64,000 nt of DNA from Pedobacter sp. BMA (GTDB lineage: Bacteria; Bacteroidota; Bacteroidia; Sphingobacteriales; Sphingobacteriaceae): contig NZ_LECU01000005.1 in NCBI RefSeq assembly GCF_001027745.1, forward strand, positions 248,001-312,000, read 5' to 3'. The translations under genes were made by a program, and so were the position numbers. The notes beneath the pieces are model-generated. The model was not told the DNA's origin. It saw only the letters and a list, made by a program, of their open reading frames with translations, and did not search any database. This document shows, in pieces, positions 17,522 through 25,218 of this stretch (positions are counted from its first letter, which is position 1; each line of letters begins with the position of its first letter).

Positions 17522-17764
17522 ACCAATACTGACTTTTTCAATAAAGCGGATATGCTGGATTCTAAAATTGTTCACGAGGGTGAACTTTCTGATCCGGCCA
17601 TTGTCGCCAAAGACGGTTATGATGCTTTATTAGCGGGAAAAGACATGGTGGTATCAGGCTTTAAAAATAAGGTTCAAGTAGCTATGGGTAATATTACTCC
17701 AGATAGTATCCAGGCGGCGCAAATGGAAAAAGTGCAGGAGCCAGTACAGGAAAAAGAGAAATAG
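17522..17764 (+). pseudogene. C-terminal remnant of a short-chain dehydrogenase
   Basis: The reading frame gives TNTDFFNKADMLDSK and then AIVAKDGYDALLAGKDMVV, the pattern of the last 75 or so residues of SDR proteins (usual form: T-FF-ADM-DTK, then the DGF-AL-GK helix). The recognisable part begins at 17522, upstream of the first ATG at 17552, and a stop precedes it (TGA at 17513), so the catalytic Rossmann part is gone. It is not closely related to the intact SDRs at 18.9-20.4 kb by eye. A 70-residue ORF from 17552 could still be translated. Confidence 0.7.
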
Positions 17765-17841
17765 GCTACAGCTAAAATTTATTCCTTTCGTAGAAATACT
17801 GGGAAATCTGAGCTGAGCATTTCAGGATAGAAGCTATGGCC

Positions 17842-18843
17842 TTACTTCACTTTCACTACAACTTTCCCTTTGGCACGTCCACTTTCAACATAGGTTAAAG
17901 CTTCGTTGGTTTGCTCAAATGAAAATACCTTGTCTATAATCGGTTGTATGGCACCTGCCTCTATAAGCTCAGTGATTTTATTTAACTGCTCGCCCTCTGC
18001 CCTCATAAATAAGAAAGTATAGTTGACATTTTGTTTTTTTGCTTTCCTGCGGATTCTGCTGCTAATAAGTCTAAGAATGATTTTTACAAACCACGGTACT
18101 TCTGCTTCTTCTGCAAATTCTGGTGTTGGCGGACCAGAAATGGAAACTGCCTTTCCTTCAGGTTTTAGGATGCGGATTGATTTTTCAAGGGTTTTCGTAT
18201 CCTGACTGTTCAGTACGGCATCATAGTCTTTTAGTATATCTTCGAAGTCCTGTGTTTTATAATCAATCAACACATCTGCACCAAGTTCCTTAAGCAGGGC
18301 AAAACTTTTTTCGCTGGCCGTTGTGGCAACCGTTGCACCCAAGTGTTTTGCCAATTGAATGGCAATGGTACCTACACCACCGGAACCTGCCTGGATGAAA
18401 ACTTTTTGCCCTTTTCTAAGATTTGCTTTTTCTACCAGCGCCTGCCATGCGGTCAGCCCTACCAATGGAATTGATGCGGCTTCCTCCATCGTCAGGTTTT
18501 TGGGTTTAAACGCAACGTCCTTTTCGTCTATGGCAATAAATTCTGCAAATGTACCAATCTGAAAATCGGCAGGTCGTGAATAAACTTCATCGCCGACCTT
18601 GAATTTTTTCACATTTTTCCCCACCTTGGTTACCACACCTGCAACATCATGTCCCAACACTAGCGGAAGCCTATAAGGTAAAATCAGTTTAAACTCTCCC
18701 GATTTTATCTTAGTGTCCAATAGGTTTAAGCCTGCTGCATGAATCTCTATCAACACATCGTTGTCTTTTACCTGCGGAACTGGCACATCGTTAAGATGTA
18801 ACGTTTCCTTTTTTCCGTATTTATTAATGGTATATGCTTTCAT
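17842..18843 (-). CDS. NADP-dependent MDR-family oxidoreductase (quinone reductase-like)
   Basis: 333 residues of the zinc-independent medium-chain dehydrogenase type: an N-terminal GroES-like domain (VLIEIHAAGLNLLDTKIKSG), LGHDVAGVV, and a Rossmann domain with QAGSGGVGTIAIQLAKHLG near 150. It reduces quinones or alpha,beta-unsaturated carbonyls with NADPH. It ends a leftward gene set (Old Yellow Enzyme, two SDRs, this gene) with 8-26 bp spacings, so it probably shares their HxlR-regulated promoter at about 21.53 kb. Confidence 0.9.
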   Translation of the reverse strand: MKAYTINKYGKKETLHLNDVPVPQVKDNDVLIEIHAAGLNLLDTKIKSGEFKLILPYRLPLVLGHDVAGVVTKVGKNVKKFKVGDEVYSRPADFQIGTFAEFIAIDEKDVAFKPKNLTMEEAASIPLVGLTAWQALVEKANLRKGQKVFIQAGSGGVGTIAIQLAKHLGATVATTASEKSFALLKELGADVLIDYKTQDFEDILKDYDAVLNSQDTKTLEKSIRILKPEGKAVSISGPPTPEFAEEAEVPWFVKIILRLISSRIRRKAKKQNVNYTFLFMRAEGEQLNKITELIEAGAIQPIIDKVFSFEQTNEALTYVESGRAKGKVVVKVK

Positions 18844-18851
18844 TCTGATGG

Positions 18852-19619
18852 TTATGATTTTAATATTGCTTCCGATTTCTTTGGATTGATCAATCCAAAG
18901 GTCAATTTCGGGAAAAGTCGGTTCAATGCATAGATCAACTTCGCATCGCCAACACGAATGGTAAATTGGTCTTTTTCCAATCCTCCTATCAGTTCTTTCA
19001 CCAACGTTTCGGGACTTATTTTTTTATCATCGCGGGTTGCAACCATTTCCGTATCTACCAGTGGCGGCAGCAGTTCGAAAACTTTTAAATTGCTGTTCAA
19101 AATTTGTAGATGCCCCCTTAAAGACTTAGTATAGAAGGCCAGTGCAGATTTTGATGCCGAGTAGGTAGCTTCTATCATTGATGGCACAATACTTAAGATG
19201 GAAGTGGTATTAATGATGGCCGCTTCCTTTCTTGATTTGAGCATTTCCATAAAAAGATTGTTCAGGCGGATAACACCAAAATAATTGACCTCCATTTCGT
19301 AAATAGCACCTTTGAGATGCTTGTCGTTTGCTATACCCAAATTGGTAGGCGGAACACCAACACCGGCATTGTTGTACAGTATATCAATCCCGCCAAGTTC
19401 TTTAACTTTGTCAAAAAGGAATTGGGCATCTGCTTCATTACCTGCATCACTTTGTATAGCAATTAAACTGGGATACAGTTTCTTTGCGGCATTTAATTTG
19501 TCCTGATTTCTGCCCGTAATGATTACCCTTGCCCCAATTTCCAAAAATTGCTTTGCCGCTTCCAATCCTATACCCGAACCACCACCAGTGATAAGTATTG
19601 TTTTTCCTATTAAATCCAT
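18852..19619 (-). CDS. SDR-family oxidoreductase (DltE-like)
   Basis: 255 residues. N-terminal TGGGSGIGLEAAKQF binds the cofactor, NNAG sits near residue 85, and the active site is Ser (STTSIL region) with YSASKSAL. The C-terminal region (PPLVDTEM) matches the DltE-like branch. It is 12 bp from the next SDR upstream and 8 bp from the MDR gene downstream, so one operon. Substrate unknown, likely a carbonyl in electrophile detoxification. Confidence 0.9.
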   Translation of the reverse strand: MDLIGKTILITGGGSGIGLEAAKQFLEIGARVIITGRNQDKLNAAKKLYPSLIAIQSDAGNEADAQFLFDKVKELGGIDILYNNAGVGVPPTNLGIANDKHLKGAIYEMEVNYFGVIRLNNLFMEMLKSRKEAAIINTTSILSIVPSMIEATYSASKSALAFYTKSLRGHLQILNSNLKVFELLPPLVDTEMVATRDDKKISPETLVKELIGGLEKDQFTIRVGDAKLIYALNRLFPKLTFGLINPKKSEAILKS

Positions 19620-19631
19620 TACCTGTTGAAA

Positions 19632-20360
19632 TTAGTGAGGAACATTTTCTGTAACTGGAACAACCAATTCGTGGATTTTCTTTGTGTCGCCAACCGGAAT
19701 CTCAAATTGATCTTTTTCCAATGCGATGAACAGTTCATCTGCCACTTCCGACGCCGGAATTCCATTCGCTCCACCAATTTCTGCAGAAAACCCGGTATTT
19801 ACCAAAGGCGGATAAAGCTCATAAATATTTAAATTTTCGTTATCTGAAAATGTATCTCTCAATCCCTGCGTGTAGCTGTGCAGTGCCGCTTTACTTGCCG
19901 AGTAGGTTGGCAGATATTTATTTGACCTGAATACAGCGATGGAGGAAACATTTACAATTGCTGCCTCTTCGTGTTTTAAAAGTAAGGGCAAAGTTAAGGC
20001 AGTGAAATCAATTACACTGATGTAATTGGTATTCATTTCGTGGTATGCTTTTTCAGCAGCATCATTGTTGGTATCGCTTAAATCATTCATAAAAGCAGCA
20101 CCAGCATTATTAATGACGATGTTAACCTCTGGATGGTTGGTTCTCAGATCTTCTGCGATCCGAACTCTATCTGCTTTTATAGATAAATCGCCCTGAATTG
20201 CTACTGCACTATTTAATTCTTTTAAGGCGTGCTGAAGACGCGCTTCATCACGTCCATTGATGATTATATGATTACCTGCCCCACTTAATTTTTTAGCAAT
20301 CGCCAAACCAATACCAGCACTTCCGCCGCTGATGAATATTGTATTTCCTGTTGTTTTCAT
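19632..20360 (-). CDS. SDR-family oxidoreductase, paralogue of the downstream SDR
   Basis: 242 residues with SGGSAGIGLAIAKKLSG, INNAGAAF and YSASKAALHSYTQGLRD, and the same C-terminal layout (YELYPPLVNTGF) as the product of 18852-19619. The pair comes from a tandem duplication. The catalytic Ser, Tyr and Lys are present. It follows the Old Yellow Enzyme gene by 26 bp in the same operon. Confidence 0.9.
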   Translation of the reverse strand: MKTTGNTIFISGGSAGIGLAIAKKLSGAGNHIIINGRDEARLQHALKELNSAVAIQGDLSIKADRVRIAEDLRTNHPEVNIVINNAGAAFMNDLSDTNNDAAEKAYHEMNTNYISVIDFTALTLPLLLKHEEAAIVNVSSIAVFRSNKYLPTYSASKAALHSYTQGLRDTFSDNENLNIYELYPPLVNTGFSAEIGGANGIPASEVADELFIALEKDQFEIPVGDTKKIHELVVPVTENVPH

Positions 20361-20386
20361 GATTGTTGAGTTTAAGAACTTATATG

Positions 20387-21481
20387 TTATTTATCCAACG
20401 TTGGATAATCGGTGTACCCTTTTTCGCCTGGTGTATAAAAAGTATTCTGGTCAGGTATGTTAAGGGCAGCATTTGTCCTAAATCGGTCTACCAAATCCGG
20501 GTTTGCTAAAAATGGCACGCCAAAGGACACCAGGTCCGCATAGCCATTAGCTAATACTTTGGTTGCTGTTTCCTTGTTAAAACCACGGTTGATGATGATG
20601 GTGCCCTTGTAAATCTGACGGAAATGTCTGGCTACTTCCTGTACCGCATATGGAATTGCAGATACATCGGTAAAAGGCTCTATCAGGTGCAGGTAGGCCA
20701 GTCCGTAGTCATTTAATCTGTTTACGATATAATCATAAAGAGCTATGGTTTCATGATCTACTAAAATGCCCATAATGCCATTTAGCGAAGGATTTAAACG
20801 AACACCAACTTTTGTAATGTCAACCGATCGTTTCAGTTCATCCAAAATATCAAACAGGATTCTTGCCCGGTTTTCTACCGAACCACCATATTCATCTGTA
20901 CGCACGTTAGTGTTTTTGCTGAAAAATTGTTGTAACAGATAACCATTGGCGCCATGCAATTCTACACCATCAAAACCTGCTTCAAAAGCATTAAGAGCAG
21001 CTTGCTTAAATGCGTTAATTGTTCTTTTGATATCCTCGATCGTCATGGGCTGGGGTGTTTCTGATACTTTAAAACCTTCAGCAGTAAATACCTGTTGTTC
21101 CGGGTTTACGTGGGATGGTGCTAAGGGTTTTTTACCATTGTGGAGGTCTGGATGCGAATAAGCACCAGTGTGCCATAATTGTGCGAATATTCTTCCGCCT
21201 TTTTGGTGTACGGCCTCTGTGGTTAGTTTCCAGCCCTTTACCTGTTCATCTGTATAAATTCCGGGTACATTTACCACACCTATAGCCTCTTCATTAACGA
21301 AAGTTCCTTCCGTAATGATAAGTCCTGCCGTGGCTCGTTGGGCATAATACTCTGCTATTAATTCTGTAGCTACATTACCTTCGTTATTGGCACGGGAACG
21401 TGTCATTGGTGCCATAACCAGACGGTTGCTCAGCATTAGGCCACTTAGGGTATAAGGTTCAAAAATTATTGCTTTTTCCAT
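20387..21481 (-). CDS. Alkene reductase, Old Yellow Enzyme family (NemA-like)
   Basis: 364 residues, FMN-binding TIM barrel. LMLSNRLVMAPMTRSRA at the start, FAQLWHTG, GVELHGANGYLLQQF with the substrate-binding His/Asn pair (HGAN), and RTDEYGGSVENRARILFD are family landmarks. It reduces activated C=C bonds and nitro or nitrate esters with NAD(P)H. It is the first gene of the leftward operon, right next to the divergent HxlR regulator, with the operator between them. Confidence 0.93.
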   Translation of the reverse strand: MEKAIIFEPYTLSGLMLSNRLVMAPMTRSRANNEGNVATELIAEYYAQRATAGLIITEGTFVNEEAIGVVNVPGIYTDEQVKGWKLTTEAVHQKGGRIFAQLWHTGAYSHPDLHNGKKPLAPSHVNPEQQVFTAEGFKVSETPQPMTIEDIKRTINAFKQAALNAFEAGFDGVELHGANGYLLQQFFSKNTNVRTDEYGGSVENRARILFDILDELKRSVDITKVGVRLNPSLNGIMGILVDHETIALYDYIVNRLNDYGLAYLHLIEPFTDVSAIPYAVQEVARHFRQIYKGTIIINRGFNKETATKVLANGYADLVSFGVPFLANPDLVDRFRTNAALNIPDQNTFYTPGEKGYTDYPTLDK

Positions 21482-21510
21482 TGCATCTATAGTTTAATTA
21501 AGTAATTTTG

Positions 21511-21559
21511 CTTGCGTTTTGCAAGTGCAAATATATAAACAACTTTTAATTTGCAAGTG
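21511..21559. promoter_or_regulatory. Promoter of the Old Yellow Enzyme operon flanked by twin HxlR-type sites
   Basis: TTTGCAAGTG occurs twice, at 21518-21527 and 21550-21559, 32 bp apart (about three helical turns, so same DNA face). On the minus strand these read CACTTGCAAA. One overlaps the TTG of the -33 region and the other lies just after TATATTTG (21528-21535, minus strand), with 18 bp between the two boxes. CTTGC (21511-21515) also forms an inverted repeat with GCAAG of the first copy. The layout fits repression by the divergent HxlR protein. Confidence 0.6.
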
Positions 21560-21576
21560 ATTTTATAATTTATTTT

Positions 21577-21990
21577 ATGAAGGATATAAAAAAACGGTCT
21601 GACTGCCCTATTAGCAGCTCATTGGATATTTGGGGAGACAAATGGTCTTTGCTGATCGTTAGGGACCTGATGTTTGCCAAAGAATGCACGTATGGCGACT
21701 TCTTGAAGTCGGATGAAAAAATAGCGACCAATATTTTGGCTTCCAGATTGCTGACCCTCGAAACAAATGGAATAATCACGAAGCATGGCCACCCGGAAAG
21801 CAAAGCGAAAGTTTTATACAAGCTAACCCCAAAAGGCGTTGACCTACTTCCCTTGATGATGGAAATCAACTTATGGGCTGATAAATATTTTGCACTTCCA
21901 AAAGAAAGAAAAGCAATGCTCGAAGAAGTAAAAAAAGACAAGGAAGGTTTTATCAGAGAAAAAACAATTGCGCTGTTAAATAATAGTTAG
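21577..21990 (+). CDS. HxlR-family transcriptional regulator
   Basis: 137 residues of winged-helix HxlR type: CPISSSLDIWGDKWSLLIVRDLMF, a YGDFLKSDEKIATNILASRL recognition region and LETNGIITK. The Cys in SDCPISS is the conserved redox/electrophile-sensing position. It is divergent from the Old Yellow Enzyme operon across 95 bp with two identical sites, so it is probably the repressor of that operon. Not closely similar to the HxlR protein at 11.4 kb outside family positions. Confidence 0.9.
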   Translation: MKDIKKRSDCPISSSLDIWGDKWSLLIVRDLMFAKECTYGDFLKSDEKIATNILASRLLTLETNGIITKHGHPESKAKVLYKLTPKGVDLLPLMMEINLWADKYFALPKERKAMLEEVKKDKEGFIREKTIALLNNS

Positions 21991-22031
21991 AAGATTACTT
22001 AAACTCATTGGTTTTTTGAATATAAAAGGGT

Positions 22032-22199
22032 ATGAAAGAACTATTAAAAAACAAAGAACTGACATTAAATTATATCCCAAATCATGGTGCATGGACCTAT
22101 AACATTGTCATCCCCGATTCGAAGGACATTAAAGGTAAATGGGGAGATATCAAAGTTTCTGGCACAATAGATGGTTACGTATTTAAGAACATGAATTAG
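22032..22199 (+). CDS. Short DUF1905-type protein, truncated
   Basis: 55 residues with the DUF1905 pattern: a WTYNIVIPDSK strand, then KWGDIKVSGTIDGYVFKN. Family members go on for another 25-40 residues after the DG-F motif; this one stops at TAG (22197-22199). It may be a decayed gene rather than a working protein. It is 7 bp before the DUF429 gene on the same strand. Confidence 0.55.
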   Translation: MKELLKNKELTLNYIPNHGAWTYNIVIPDSKDIKGKWGDIKVSGTIDGYVFKNMN

Positions 22200-22206
22200 G
22201 AGCCTT

Positions 22207-22881
22207 ATGATAGATATTGACCGCAATAAAAAATTGCCATTCAGTTTTTCTGATTTTACATCTGGAACATTCCTTAATTCGGTGGGCATTGACCTTACCG
22301 GTAGTGAGAAAAAAGCTTCGGGCTGGTGCGCATTACGTGGCGATTTGGCAAGCACCTCAAGATTGTATACCAATGAGGATCTTATCAATCAAACAGTCTC
22401 GGCAAATCCGGCCGTTGTTTCAATTGATTCTCCCCTTTCGCTCCCATTTGGTCGATTGTCGGTGTTTGACGACGACCCAGGCAGGGCAGCCTTTGGAATA
22501 ACCAGAACTTGCGAACGAATGATGTCCAAAAGAGGGATCAGATCTTATCCTCCATTGATCAGGAGTATGCAGCAGCTGACCTTGAGGGGGATTAAGCTGG
22601 CCCACATTTTTCGATCCTTGGGCTACACGGTGATAGAAAGCTTTCCTGGTGCTGCACAAGATATTCTGGGCATACCAAGAAAACAGAAAGACTTACCTCA
22701 ACTAATTAACGGTTTACAGCAATTTGGTTTAAAGGGCAATTTTAGCTCTGAACTGACCAGCCATGATGAGATTGATGCGATAACCGCCGCACTGGTAGGC
22801 CATTTCTTCACCGACAATAAGTATGAGGCCATCGGAACCCTGGAGGAAGGTTACCTGATCCTTCCCAAATGTATGTATTGA
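22207..22881 (+). CDS. DUF429 domain protein, predicted RNase H-like nuclease
   Basis: 224 residues. The RNase H-like fold is suggested by VGIDLTGSEKKASGWC (first acidic residue), VVSIDSPLSLPFG (second) and the late SHDEIDAITAALVGHF (third Asp/Glu set), plus the CERMMSKRGIRSYPPL segment typical of DUF429. The first 25 residues before VGIDLTG are longer than usual, so the start could lie later. No activity has been shown for the family to my knowledge. Confidence 0.82.
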   Translation: MIDIDRNKKLPFSFSDFTSGTFLNSVGIDLTGSEKKASGWCALRGDLASTSRLYTNEDLINQTVSANPAVVSIDSPLSLPFGRLSVFDDDPGRAAFGITRTCERMMSKRGIRSYPPLIRSMQQLTLRGIKLAHIFRSLGYTVIESFPGAAQDILGIPRKQKDLPQLINGLQQFGLKGNFSSELTSHDEIDAITAALVGHFFTDNKYEAIGTLEEGYLILPKCMY

Positions 22882-22985
22882 CCTAAATATGTATTTATGG
22901 TGTGCAAACGCAAAACTACATCGTAGTTTTATTTCAGGGACGAGGATGCTATTTTATGGCGAAAATATCGGGCATCAGTGATTAA

Positions 22986-23111
22986 CAGGGTGCTTTACAA
23001 ATTGGTAAAAAGGCTGACTTTATTGTACTGGAAGCCAACCCACTGGGCATATCACGAACATGCGATCTATTGAGTATTTGTGGAAAGAGAAAAGACATTG
23101 CTCCTATCTAA
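22986..23111 (+). pseudogene. C-terminal remnant of an amidohydrolase
   Basis: Frame from 22986 reads QGALQIGKKADFIVLEANPL, the end motif of amidohydrolases (GSLEVGKLADFVVLD-NPL), followed by about 22 residues and TAA at 23109-23111. A TAA at 22983 directly precedes it and there is no start codon, so the catalytic barrel is missing. The remainder of 22882-22985 contains no recognisable coding sequence. Confidence 0.6.
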
Positions 23112-23142
23112 CATGGCAAAAAACGCCGATTTAACATAAAAA

Positions 23143-23173
23143 AACCGGACTTTGAAATGTTCAAAGTCCGGTT
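23143..23173 (-). terminator. Intrinsic terminator of the tRNA-Leu gene
   Basis: Arms AACCGGACTTTGAA and TTCAAAGTCCGGTT around a short loop, followed on the minus strand by a run of seven T. It begins two bases after the tRNA 3' end. Confidence 0.85.
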
Positions 23174-23174
23174 G

Positions 23175-23258
23175 TACCCAGAAGCAGATTCGAACTGCCA
23201 CGCCGTTGCCAGCGCCACCCCCTCAAGATGGTGCGTCTACCAATTTCGCCACCTGGGT
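23175..23258 (-). tRNA. tRNA-Leu (GAG anticodon)
   Basis: On the minus strand the 84-nt sequence starts ACCCAGGTGGCGAAATTGG and folds as a class II tRNA. The acceptor stem ACCCAGG pairs with TCTGGGT (one G-U). The anticodon arm is CCATC-TTGAGGG-GGTGG, giving GAG, followed by a long variable arm and the T arm with GTTCGAATC. No CCA is encoded; A is the discriminator. GAG reads CTC/CTT leucine codons. Confidence 0.95.
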
Positions 23259-23266
23259 TTGTGCTG

Positions 23267-23274
23267 CAAATATA
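23267..23274 (-). promoter_or_regulatory. -7 promoter box of tRNA-Leu
   Basis: TATATTTG on the minus strand ends 8 bp before the mature 5' end, so the primary transcript would have only a few leader bases. No TTG at the usual spacing. Confidence 0.5.
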
Positions 23275-23303
23275 AATTAATTTTAGATTTTCGGAACAGC
23301 GAA

Positions 23304-24068
23304 TTACAATTCTATTTTTAAACCGTCATAAGCCAGTCTGATATTCGCAGGCAACTCCTGCTCTACTTGTTCATGTAGTCCTAAATTATGGCTGATATGC
23401 GTAAGGTAAGTTATTTCAGCACCAATCATTTGTGCAAAATTAATAGCTTCACTCAGGGTGAAGTGCGAAATATGGGCTTCCTTCTGCAATGCGTTAATTA
23501 CAAGGACTTTTGTTCCACGGATTGTTTCCACACTTTCTGGTGTTATGGTTTTTGCATCAGTGATGTATGTAAAATCGCCAATACGATAACCAGTGATTGG
23601 CAACAAATGATGCATCACTTCAATAGGTTTTATGGTGTTTTTGCCAATCTTGAATTCCTCACCATTAACCACAGTATGCAGATTAATCTGTGGCAATCCA
23701 TGGTATTTAGTATCCGCAAATATGTAATAAAATTCCCTTTTTAAAGCATTTTGAACGCGCTCTGTAGCATACACATCAATAACCTTGTGCAAAAGGTAAT
23801 TAAAGGGACGGATATCATCCAAGCCCGCGATATGATCCTTATGTTCATGAGTGAATAATACAGCATCTAAATCCTTTATCCCTTCACGCAAGAGCTGGTA
23901 ACGAAAATCAGGGCCGCTATCTACCACTATGGTTTTATCGTCTGTTTCAACTAGAACTGATGTCCGTAACCGGTTATTTTTTTTATCTGTAGAAGTACAC
24001 ACAGCACAATTACATGCAATTACTGGAACTCCCTGCGAGGTACCGGTGCCTAAAAAAGTAATCTTCAT
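23304..24068 (-). CDS. MBL-fold metallo-hydrolase (PhnP-like phosphodiesterase type)
   Basis: 254 residues. FLGTGTSQGVPVIACNCAVC at the start is the PhnP/RNase Z-like opening with Cys pairs. The metal site is FTHEHKDHIAGLDDIRPF, with further ligands in DSGPDF and LTHISHN near the end. This subgroup cleaves cyclic or nucleoside phosphodiesters with two divalent metals. Substrate not known. The gene is followed by tRNA-Leu on the same strand. Confidence 0.88.
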   Translation of the reverse strand: MKITFLGTGTSQGVPVIACNCAVCTSTDKKNNRLRTSVLVETDDKTIVVDSGPDFRYQLLREGIKDLDAVLFTHEHKDHIAGLDDIRPFNYLLHKVIDVYATERVQNALKREFYYIFADTKYHGLPQINLHTVVNGEEFKIGKNTIKPIEVMHHLLPITGYRIGDFTYITDAKTITPESVETIRGTKVLVINALQKEAHISHFTLSEAINFAQMIGAEITYLTHISHNLGLHEQVEQELPANIRLAYDGLKIEL

Positions 24069-24116
24069 CCTAAAAAACGCTCCTCTCTACGCATAAAATT
24101 GTTTGTTCTGTGTGCA

Positions 24117-24389
24117 TTAAAATAATTCCGTTTGCTGTAGTGAATGGTAAAACTGACGTTGCTTTTCATCCAAAAGATTTTCGTCAGCGTTGGTTTGTTT
24201 AACCAGTGTAACCAGCGCAGCTATTTTGCCTTCAAGGTTAGAAAATTTGTTAACCACAATAACTTTGTTATGCTCCAGCAGGCAAGATCCTGTTTTAAAA
24301 TTCCCTTTCTCATAACGTACCTTATAACCCATCGCAAAAAGCAACAGTTCGAGTTTTTCTAAAGTATGGTTTGTTAGTGGCAATGACAT
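24117..24389 (-). CDS. Conserved small protein of unknown function
   Basis: 90 residues, cytosolic, mixed alpha/beta (LEKLELLLFAMGYKVRYEKG then LLEHNKVIVVNKFSNLEGK). No signal, Cys1 only, no known motif. It is upstream of the MBL hydrolase by 48 bp on the same strand, so the two may share a transcript. I recall similar short proteins across Bacteroidota but cannot name a function. Confidence 0.7.
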   Translation of the reverse strand: MSLPLTNHTLEKLELLLFAMGYKVRYEKGNFKTGSCLLEHNKVIVVNKFSNLEGKIAALVTLVKQTNADENLLDEKQRQFYHSLQQTELF

Positions 24390-24446
24390 TGGAACAAACT
24401 TAGAGAAATATGAGCAGCATTCATAAAGACAGCGACGAAAAGATAT

Positions 24447-24482
24447 AAAAAAAGGTTCAGGTAACGATACCTGAACCTTTTA
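24447..24482 (-). terminator. Intrinsic terminator after lolA
   Basis: A 13-bp stem AAAGGTTCAGGTA (24451-24463)/TACCTGAACCTTT (24468-24480) around ACGA, with T-runs on the minus strand. Nearly symmetrical, so it may act in both directions. Confidence 0.8.
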
Positions 24483-24509
24483 ATCTCATTCCGAAAAAAG
24501 AAAAGAATA

Positions 24510-25160
24510 TTATCTTAAATCGACAACCTCAACACCAGGATATTTTTTGGCATCAAAAGCAAAAGTAGTTTCCGGAACGTTCACGTTAGATGAAAAGGTT
24601 TTCACATTATAAGTGTATTTATTTCCGTTTTTATCAAACAAAACTACGTTTGCAATTTGCTTGGCTGTTTTGTCGATACTTAATCTCACTTTAAAGATCG
24701 ATTTTTTTGCATCTACGGGCGTAAGATCGATCATTTGATATGTTTTGCCACCCACTTTCTCGTCACCAGTGTAGATGTATTTAAAGCCTTTTTCATAAAC
24801 AGTAAAGATTTTGGCCGGATTAATTGCATCACTATTAGGGTCGATGCTGCTCACCTGAACTTCTTTATCTTTTTTTAGGTAGGTCCACTGGCTTTTACCA
24901 TCACTAAATAACTCCTGGTTAGTCATTGCAACTTTATATTTGTTGGAATTTGCCTTCACATACAGTGTACCCTGCTGAGTCTCTTTCACTTTGGCTTTCG
25001 GATTATCTAAAGTAAAGGTAAAATCAGTCTTTACGATATTGTAGGATTTGTATTTTTTACTTACCTCTGCCAAAATAGCTTTAGCCTTCGCATCGGTTTG
25101 AGCATAAGTTGAGGTAGCAAAGGCAACCACAACCATTAATGCCGAAATTAGTTTTTTCAT
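24510..25160 (-). CDS. lolA: Outer-membrane lipoprotein carrier LolA
   Basis: 216 residues with a Sec signal (about 1-20). The mature part has the LolA pattern: LAEVSKKYKSYNIVKTDFTF, a TQQGTLYVKANSNKYKV strand, and QELFSDGKSQWTYLKKDKEV. LolA accepts lipoproteins from the inner-membrane Lol ATPase complex and ferries them across the periplasm. A LolB is often absent in this phylum. It is 58 bp after ftsK on the same strand, a common Bacteroidota arrangement. Confidence 0.88.
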   Translation of the reverse strand: MKKLISALMVVVAFATSTYAQTDAKAKAILAEVSKKYKSYNIVKTDFTFTLDNPKAKVKETQQGTLYVKANSNKYKVAMTNQELFSDGKSQWTYLKKDKEVQVSSIDPNSDAINPAKIFTVYEKGFKYIYTGDEKVGGKTYQMIDLTPVDAKKSIFKVRLSIDKTAKQIANVVLFDKNGNKYTYNVKTFSSNVNVPETTFAFDAKKYPGVEVVDLR

Positions 25161-25218
25161 CTTGTGTATTTAATTTTTTGTTGAAATGTTAGAGCAGATT
25201 AATTAGTATTAGTTTAAT

